From: Rehmannia glutinosa
Taxonomy: Eukaryota; Streptophyta; Magnoliopsida; Lamiales; Orobanchaceae
Direction: 5' to 3'
NCBI GenBank assembly: GCA_016081115.2
Contig: CM071935.1
Coordinates: forward strand, 22,424,653-22,488,652
Length of the DNA stretch: 64,000 nucleotides
The notes under the pieces are model-generated. The model saw only the letters and a list, made by a program, of their open reading frames with translations. It was not told the origin of the DNA and ran no database searches. Positions 56,783 to 64,000 of the stretch are shown here, piece after piece (positions within the stretch are counted from its first letter, which is position 1; each line of letters opens with the position of its first letter). The position numbers were made by a program, and so were the translations under genes.

Positions 56783-58376
56783 TGTTGGGAAATTTATTTT
56801 GTAGATTTTGATGAATGCCATGTAAAACTTAAACTAGAAAGTTGGCACCCCATTTTTCTTGTAATTTTCATTGTAATAGATAGGGATGGAAAAGCTGAGT
56901 CAAGTCAGCTATACCTGGAAATACAAGAAGTCAACTGAAGGCTGAAGTGAAGACTCCGCTGTGGAACAGCTGAGTATGGCCAAGAAGGAAGATTAAGAAC
57001 TTGACTGAAGATGTATCAGCTGAGGAACATCTGTGTGAAGTGTCAGTCAAAGTCATCTCAAGAAGCCAAGTCACAAGTTGAAAGTGACAGTTGAGTCTTC
57101 AAATGATTGGAGCAGACTCAAGTCACCTGGGGAAATAGGCGTGACAAGAGGAGTCAATCGAAATGAATCCGTTTGTACGTAAGTCAAGAACATTACTTAA
57201 ATAAGTAATACTTCCATTCTGCCAGGTCTTAAAGTGCTCGTCCCAGAAGCGTGCAAAAGGAATAAACCAATGGGAAGCACTGCACCTCGTGTTAGAACCT
57301 GAAAAGCTGAACATTCATTTAATACGAAGAAAGGTCTACATCTCAAGATCGAAGACCAAGAAAAGACAAGCCAACGAATACAAGTGTCTTTTGAAAATTA
57401 GCCTATCTCTTCAATGGGCAGATTTTTGAAAGTTCACTATAAAAGGCTGAGGAAATTCATTGAGAAAAGGTTACCTTGATTGCCTGAACCACGAACAAGC
57501 AAGCAATATTCAAACTGTAACCTGCAAATATTCTCAAAGATATTCAAGCCAATCCTCAAGCCTGAAACTCAAAGGAAATCAATCCAACACAAAGCTGTGA
57601 AGGAAAGACAACTTCAAACTGTTGAAGAGGAAACTTTTGAAGAATCAAAAGGGGTCTATTTTCCAAGGAGAATTGTAGGAAGGTTCAAGGTCGAACCAGT
57701 ATCAAGTTATTGGAGGGCTTCGTGATCAAATCCAAGAAGCTTGAGAAAGTGAGCTGAAGTAGCAAAGCAAGGCACTGTCTGAAGAAGTCGAGTCGGAAGA
57801 GAAGCCAGCTGTGTGACCAAGGCATCTCTAGACTGAGTCGAAGGAGCAAGTCAGCTGTGTGATCAAAACTTGTCTCTAGACTGAGAACCACTTTGTGAAC
57901 TGATCATTACTTAGTGGATTCCTCCAGGAGTAAGAGAAGAGAGGATTAGAAGAATTACCCCATCTTCAAACCTCTATAAAATTAATTGTGTCATTTATTT
58001 TTCAGCACATTTACATTTTTGCATATCTATTTTATATATGTTGATAAACTTATTTGCTATCCAACTAATAAATAACCAAGTGCTAATATCAAGTGTTAAA
58101 ATAAGTTTAAAACAAATCAAAGGGTGTTAAGTCTTCCGCTGATAAAACCAACACAGCCAAGTTAAGTTTCAGGTTAAACAGTTGAGTTATTCTATCAACA
58201 GCTCTATCGAGTCTGTTGAGTGGCTAACTCTGCTGAATAACCAACTTAGCTGTCCCTCAAGGACTTAGTTGTTTGTGTAAACTCTGTAATTTCTTTAAAA
58301 GGACTAAATCGAAAATTTGGTAAGATTTATTCAACCCCCCTCCTCTAAACCTTACTCACACCTCTTGGGACCTACA
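56783..58376 (+). repeat. 5' LTR of the right-hand Sirevirus-like element (1594 bp)
   Basis: It starts TGTTGGGAAATTT and ends GGGACCTACA, two bases before the primer site. The 57780-57890 region has two units of about 65 bp containing CAGCTGTGTGA and TCTCTAGACTGAG. AGTCAGCT- and GCTGAG-type words are common throughout. Confidence 0.85.
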
Positions 58377-58378
58377 TG

Positions 58379-58391
58379 TGGTATCAGAGCG
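58379..58391 (+). other. Primer binding site (initiator Met tRNA type)
   Basis: TGGTATCAGAGCG follows the LTR end with a two-base gap. Confidence 0.9.
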
Positions 58392-58499
58392 GTTGGTTCA
58401 TTGAGCCTTCCGCACTGGTTACTGAACTAGATCTCTATCTTTTCTAAAAGATTTTTAACACTTATATTTTCAAAATCTTTCATTCTTAGCAAAAGTTAT

Positions 58500-60340
58500 T
58501 ATTAGGGAAGCAAATTTGACACGCATTCCTATGTTCACTGTTGAGGAATTTGATGACTGGAAAATTCGTATGCACGCTCATCTATCTGCTTTACATGATG
58601 AAATGTGGCTAGTGATAGAGGATGGGCCACTGCAAATACTTAAGGTGAACACAGCTGTAAGGATAACAAACTGTAGTAGCAGAAGCAGATGAAGACAGAC
58701 CAGCCATAGTTGAAAAGCCAAGGACTGAGTGGACTAACTATGACAGAAAGAGATACAACTTGGATAATGTGGCCAAGGACATTCTCTACAAGACATTGGA
58801 CAAAGCAATGTTCAATAAAGTCAAATCTTGCAAATCTGCAGAAGAAATCTGGGATAAATTAACTTTAATTTGTGAAGGATCTGAGCAAATTAAAGAAAAT
58901 AAATTGTCTGTTGCTATACAGAAATTTGAAAATTTCAAAATGCTTGTAGGTGAAACCTTGGATCAGCTGGATGCCAGATTCACTGAAATCACAAATGAGC
59001 TATCAGCACTTGGGAAAGAATATACACAAAAGGAAATGTGTATGAAGATTCTGAGAAGCCTCCCAGCTGAATGGGAAATGAAGGTCATGACCCTGAGACA
59101 TTCAATTAACCTCACAACAACATCCAATCATGAGTTATTCTCATATCTCAAAGCTTATGAGTTTGAGCTGAGAAGAAAAGAGCAAGAGGAGATAGATGTA
59201 CCTAAGACAGCTGCACTTATAGTCAAGAATGGAAAAAGAGCTGAAGTCAAGGAAGCCATAGACCAGGAGGAGATTGCCCTGATGGTTAAAAGATTCAACA
59301 AGTTCTTCAATAAGAATTATAAAAGAAACAAGGGTGAATCCTCCAGGAGACATTCAGCTCCTTCCAAGTCAATGGAAGACAGGCCACCCAAGAGAGCTGA
59401 GCATCAAAGGATTGAGTATCAAAGAGCTGATAACCCAAGGACAGAAAGAGCTGATCAAAGAGCTGAGAACCTGTGTTAGAACTGCAGACAACCAGGACAT
59501 TTTGCTATTGACTGTTCCTACCCACCAGTCAATAAATACAGGAATGAAGAAGAAAGAAAAGTCTTCAGAGAAAGAAGACATGAAAAGAAGAAAGCCATGT
59601 TGGTTGCTAAGACAGCTAAGCCTAAAGAAGCAGCAGACTCAGAGAGTAGTGAAGCTGACTACTCAAGTGATTCTGAAGAAGAAGCAATGATATGTCTAAT
59701 AGCTAAAGAACAAGATCAACCAGACCAAGAAGATGAGGTACACTCTAACTCATCTCATTCAGATTCAAGTGATAATGATTGTGACACACACACTTCATCA
59801 ACCACTGATCTTTATGATTCATTAGGAAAAATGATGAAAGACTTTGAGCACATAAAATCCTCACACACACTTATAAATGAGGAAAACAGTCAGCTCAAAA
59901 GCCAAAACTCACAGCTGATTAAGGAGCTGAGTACTCTAAGTCACATAGCTGATGAGAACAAAGAGCTGAAGGCTGAGAATGCCAAACTAATAGCAGAAAT
60001 AGCTGATATAGAAAAGAGAGAAAATGATCTTAAAAATGTAATTGCCTCATTGGATGACCTTATCATGAGTCAAAAAGAATGTGGAGATAAGACAGGCATA
60101 TGATTCAATTCCTTTGTGCACAGTCAAACTCCTAGAGTGATTTTGGAAAAGGATCTTCAAGTAATGAAGCATCTCAAAAACCCAAAACACCAAATGTTGC
60201 ACCCACATTCATTCCAAAGCACAATCACAAACAAACTGGCCTTGGATATAAAGGGAAAGAAAAACAACCAGTTGAGTATGCTGAGAGGACAACTGAGAAG
60301 AAATCCAGCAGAGTTCCTCAACAAACTCCAAATAGAATGT
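58500..60340 (+). pseudogene. Sirevirus-like gag (degraded)
   Basis: The gag domain begins with EEFDDWKIRMHAHLS. After a frameshift near 58660 it continues with YNLDNVAKDILYKTLDKAM, SAEEIWDKLTLICEGSEQ and LDARFTEITNEL. The zinc knuckle is near 59475-59520; its first Cys is followed by a TAG stop before NCRQPGHFAIDC. A serine- and acid-rich stretch and a Leu/Glu/Asn coiled coil (NEENSQLKSQNSQLIKEL) follow, to a TGA at about 60102. More gag-like text with further frame changes continues to about 60340. Confidence 0.85.
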
Positions 60341-61262
60341 ACCCTGTGAAGAATAAACAGAGCTACCAAAAACCCCAGAAGTTTTATCAAAGAAGCATAT
60401 ATGATGGGAATGGTAGAAACTACCCAAGCCAAGCTGGTTGGAATGATGTGAAAAATCAGCAAAAACCAATGGAATACAAGCCTAGATGGCAAAGACGTAG
60501 ACCTCAGCAAAGGTCATTCCAAAGGAAAAAGAGTTATTATCAACACACACATGAACCCAGACACTATACTCAAAAATATCACAACTACCCAAAGAAGGCA
60601 ATTGCTAAAACACAGACACATGCATACAGACAAAAGAGACAGCTGTATGAACCTAAAGCCCCCAATCAATTTGCCAAAGTGAATTATGATTATGGCACAG
60701 ATAAATGGCAACCTCTTAGAGTTAAGTCATTTGGCTATAGGTTGGTTGGATCATCTTACAGCACTAACCCCTCAGGACCCAGGCAAGTATGGGTACCTAA
60801 AAACTAATTTCCTTGATTGTAGGTTCAAGGAACAACTGAGTGCCAAGGAACCTGGTACATGGATAGTGGCTGTTCCAGACATATGATAGGAAACAAGAAA
60901 AATTTGTCAAGATTCAAGGAGATTAGAGGTGCAAAAAGTTATATTTGGAGGAAATGAAGCTCCAGGGGAAATCAAAGACACAAGATCTATCAAGAAAAAT
61001 GGATTGGAGATCTCAGATGTTGCATATGTTGAAGGCCTCAACTTCAACCTGTTAAGCATCAGCCAACTCTGTGACAAGGGCTACAATGTTGGATTCAATA
61101 TGGGAGCATGCCAGATTAAAGATGCTGAATCAAATGAAATAATGCTGCAAGGATCAAGCCAGAAGAATATGTATGTGGTAGACTGGTGTACTGCGACACC
61201 AAGCACTTGTCTGAAAGCAAAGAGCACAGCTGAATCAAGTTGGCTGTGGCATAAGAAAAGCT
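60337..61262 (+). pseudogene. Sirevirus-like basic linker, protease box and pre-integrase region (degraded)
   Basis: A basic, Tyr/Gln/Arg-rich linker ends in RQVWVPKN, a phrase found before the protease-end box in Sireviruses. The box itself survives as a broken CSRHM-type remnant near 60865-60890. EISDVAYVEGLNFNLLSISQ and LCDKGYNVGF follow in another frame. The GAG-pre-integrase wording LWHKK ends at a stop near 61262. Confidence 0.75.
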
Positions 61263-62190
61263 GAGTCATCTGAACTTCAAGACAATCAACAAGCTTGCAA
61301 GGAGTCATCTTGTGGAAGGATTGCCTGATTCAGTGTACAAGAAGGAAAGTGTATGTGATGCATGCCAGATGGGAAAGCAGATCAAATCTTCATTCAAGGA
61401 AAAGCCTAGTCCTTCTTCAACAAGGATATTGCATCTGTTGCATATGGATTTATTTGGTCCAGAACCAGCAGCATAAGTGGAAAGAAATACACATTAGTGG
61501 TGGTGGATGATTATTCAAGATATACATGGACAATCTTCATGTGCAAAAAGAAGGAAACTTTGCAAAAATTACCACAGCTGATGAAAAGAGTTCAAAATGA
61601 AAAGAGCCAAACCATTATAAAGATAAGGTCTGATAGAGGAACTGAGTTTGTCAATGGGATAATAACTCAGTATTGTATTGAAAATGGTATTGCTCATGAG
61701 TTATCTGCACCAAGAACTCCACAGCAGAATGGAGTAGCTGAAAGAAGGAATAGAACTCTCAAGGAAGCAGCAAGGACATGTTAGCTGAAGCTGGTTTGCC
61801 TAAGAGATTTTGGCCTGAAGCCATTAACACTGCATGCTATACTCAAATGTTGGATAGTTTAGAATATTTGGATGTAAATGCTTCATCCACAACAATTGCA
61901 AGGATAATCTAAAGGCTTTTGATGCTAAAGCTGATGAAGGTGTCTTTTTAGGATACTCAGCTGAGAGCAAAGCCTACAGAGTGTTGAACAAGAGGACTAT
62001 GGTCACCGAAGAATCTATCCATGTGGTTTTTGATGAACCTAATGTGAATGGAGAAGACATTGAAGAGTTAGCTGATAAGCTGAATCAGCCAACTATACAG
62101 AAGAGTCCTTATGTTGAAGCTGAAGTAAGAGTAATTAACCAAGATGAAGATGAGATAGCTGAATCTCAAAGACAAGCTGGAAAGTCTGCA
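61263..62190 (+). pseudogene. Sirevirus-like integrase (degraded, with deletion)
   Basis: CDACQMG-type zinc wording is near 61355. The core at 61494-61785 shows VVVDDYSRYTWTIF, then RSDRGTEFVNG and PQQNGVAERRNRTLKE, so all three catalytic acids are readable. A stop follows, and text normally present after KRFWPEAINTACY is deleted at about 61845. DEGVFLGYSAESKAYRVLN near 61935-61990 marks the C-terminal part. Confidence 0.85.
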
Positions 62191-63283
62191 TGAATGATGA
62201 TGAAAGAGTTGCTCAAGACAACGCAACTGCGAGACAACTGAACCCAGCTGATTTACTTCAACCTGATGTGAGATGGCTGAGAGGCCATCCACCAGAGCTA
62301 GTCATTGGAGATGTTAGAGATGGTGTAAGAACCAGATCCAGAGCTCAGCAAGAAGCAATGTTCACTTGTTTTATTTCCAAAATAGAGCCAAAAGATGTGT
62401 CTCAAGTACTGGATGACATACACTGGATTCAAGCCATGCAAGAAGAGCCGAATCAGTTTGAAAGGAACAAAGTATGGGAATTGGTGCAGAGACCAACCCA
62501 TCAGAATGTGATTGGCACAAAATAGGTTTTCAGAAACAAGATGAATGAGAAAGGATCTGTGGTAAGAAACAAAGCAAGATTGGTACCCAAAGGGTATGGC
62601 CAAGAAGAGGGAATAGATTTTGATGAAACCTTTGCTCTTGTTGCAAAATTAGAAGCAATAAGGATGTTTTTGCCTATGCTGCTAACAAGAACTTCACTTT
62701 ATATCAAATGGATGTGAAAAGTGCATTCTTAAATGGACTATTGGAGGAAGAAGTCTATGTTGAACAACCTCCAGTTTTTGAGCAGGAGACCATTGGTGAT
62801 AAGGTGTACAAGCTCAAGAAAGCATTATATGGATTGAAACAGGCACCAAGAGCATGGTATGATACATTATCTCAATTTCTAACTGATAATGGATTCACCA
62901 AAGGCAAAATCGACCGAACACTCTTTAGAATTCAAGATGGAGAGAGTATACTGCTTGTTCAAATATATGTGGATGATATCATTTTTGGATCCACAAATAA
63001 AGAGTTGTTTGATAAGTTCTCAAACCTCATGCAAGGCAAATTTGAAATGAGTATGATGGGAGAGCTGACTTTCTTCCTAGGGCTTCAAGTTAAGCAATTG
63101 AAGGATGGAACTTTCATAAGTCAAACAAAGTACACCAGAGATTTAATGAAGAAATTTGGTATGGAAAAGAAGTCTTCTGTGAAAATACCAATGAACACAT
63201 TAGTCAAGATGGACGTGGATGCAGATGGTAAAGCTGTAGATCAAACAAGATACAGAGCACTTATTGGATCATGCTCTATTTAA
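62190..63283 (+). pseudogene. Sirevirus-like reverse transcriptase (degraded)
   Basis: The fingers begin at about 62400 with EEPNQFERNKVWELV, followed by a stop at 62523. After frame changes the palm runs open from 62708: MDVKSAFLNG with the first catalytic Asp, YGLKQAPRAWYDTL, YVDDIIFGS with the YVDD box, and GELTFFLGLQVKQL. The frame is lost at 63270-63283 within ALIGS. Confidence 0.9.
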
Positions 63284-63910
63284 CGGACAACAGAGACGAC
63301 ATCACCTTTGCAATAGGTGTATGTGCAAGATTTCAATCTGCACCAAAGGAGAGCCACATGACTGCAACTAAGAGAATCCTAAGATATTTGAAGGGATGCC
63401 AGGAAGTTGGCTTATGGTATCCAAAGGAAGGTGGATTCAAGCTTATTGGTTACTCAGACTCAGACTATGTTGGATGTAGAGTTGACAGGAAGAGTACTTC
63501 AGGTACATGTCAAATGCTTGGAAACAGGTTGGTTTCCTGGTTTAGTAAGAAACAAAACTCAATAGCCACATCCACAGCTGAAGCAGAGTACATAGTTGCA
63601 GGTAGCTGTTGTGCCCAAGTCTTATGGATGAGACATCAGCTAAGAGATTATGAAATAGAGGAAAAAGAAATTCCAATTATGTGTGATAACACAAGTGCTA
63701 TTGCAATCACTCAGAATCCTGTGTTGCATTCAAGAACAAAGCACATTGATGTCAGATATCATTTTATGAGAGATCATATTGAAAAGAAAGACAATCACTT
63801 TGGAATACATCTCAACTGATAAGCAGTTAGCTGACATATTCACCAAGCTTTTATGTGAATCAAGATTTGAAGAGCTTAAGCATGAACTAGGGTTAATTGA
63901 GCTGAGTTAA
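63271..63910 (+). pseudogene. Sirevirus-like RNase H and pol end
   Basis: YSDSDYVGC, RKSTSGTCQ, STAEAEYIVA and MCDNTSAI carry the RNase H acids. TKHIDVRYHF and DHIEKK follow. A frame change near 63815 precedes DKQLADIFTKLL, the standard end of Copia pol, with a stop at 63908-63910. Confidence 0.9.
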
Positions 63911-64000
63911 CACTCAGAAGACTCAATCAGAAGAGATGGAAGATAGAAAGTAAGAAATGAACAAATGTTTCAAATCAGCCAAGTGAAACAACCATATCGG
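63911..64000 (+). other. 3' end of the internal region, no gene
   Basis: This short purine-rich tail between the pol stop and the window edge should lead to the polypurine tract and 3' LTR, which lie outside. Confidence 0.5.

Larger units (their letters stand above)
56783..64000 (+). mobile_element. Copia retrotransposon, Sirevirus-like, 5' part (3' LTR outside window)
   Basis: The 5' LTR, primer site, gag, protease remnant, integrase, RT and RNase H follow in Copia order. The pol stop is at about 63910. Multiple stops and frameshifts and a deletion at the integrase end make it dead. The element starts right after CAGTT (56778-56782), which should recur after its 3' LTR. Confidence 0.9.

Overview
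This is transposon-dense nuclear DNA from a flowering plant, most likely a eudicot. It is AT-rich, has introns with GT/AG junctions, and carries plant-type Copia, Gypsy, CACTA, Mutator and hAT elements. Only one gene looks like an intact host gene: a five-exon mitochondrial peroxiredoxin of the PRXIIF type on the minus strand (13334-16287). I cannot name the species. Exon and domain calls come from reading the translated sequence by eye; no searches were run.

Layout. 1-2246: Copia internal fragment (minus). 2247-8918: Gypsy element (minus) with one 4.1 kb LTR. 9313-12990: receptor-like LRR pseudogene split by a 2.7 kb LTR fragment (family B). 13334-16287: peroxiredoxin gene. 17034-44427: a 27.4 kb Mutator-like element (MULE) bounded by a 9-bp target-site duplication (TSD). 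Three other transposons sit inside the MULE, each with its own perfect TSD: a complete CACTA (22304-31673), a deleted Sirevirus-like Copia (32947-37775) and a solo Gypsy LTR (38278-42347). Taking these out leaves a MULE of about 9.1 kb. 44658-49171 and 55510-56782 are two copies of one segment. The first is split by a 4.0 kb CACTA-type element and the second by a 0.7 kb hAT-like element. 49196-54933: minus-strand family B LTR split by a solo LTR (family C), itself split by a 960-bp hAT-type MITE. 56783-64000: plus-strand Sirevirus-like Copia running off the right edge.

The most interesting object is the MULE. It has two convergent genes that start near opposite ends, a layout resembling maize MuDR. 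From the left runs a Ulp1-type (C48) cysteine protease gene with an unknown N-terminal domain and an acidic tract. From the right runs a FAR1/MULE transposase gene with a FAR1-type DNA-binding domain, MULE core and SWIM zinc finger. Both are now pseudogenes. The non-coding DNA belonging to the MULE is saturated with a short motif, GTATTAG or its complement, often in tandem arrays, while the nested elements largely lack it. This resembles the short repeated motif bound by VANC anti-silencing proteins in Arabidopsis VANDAL MULEs, but here in an element with a FAR1-type transposase.

Retroelement genes are described only as degraded copies with their breaks.
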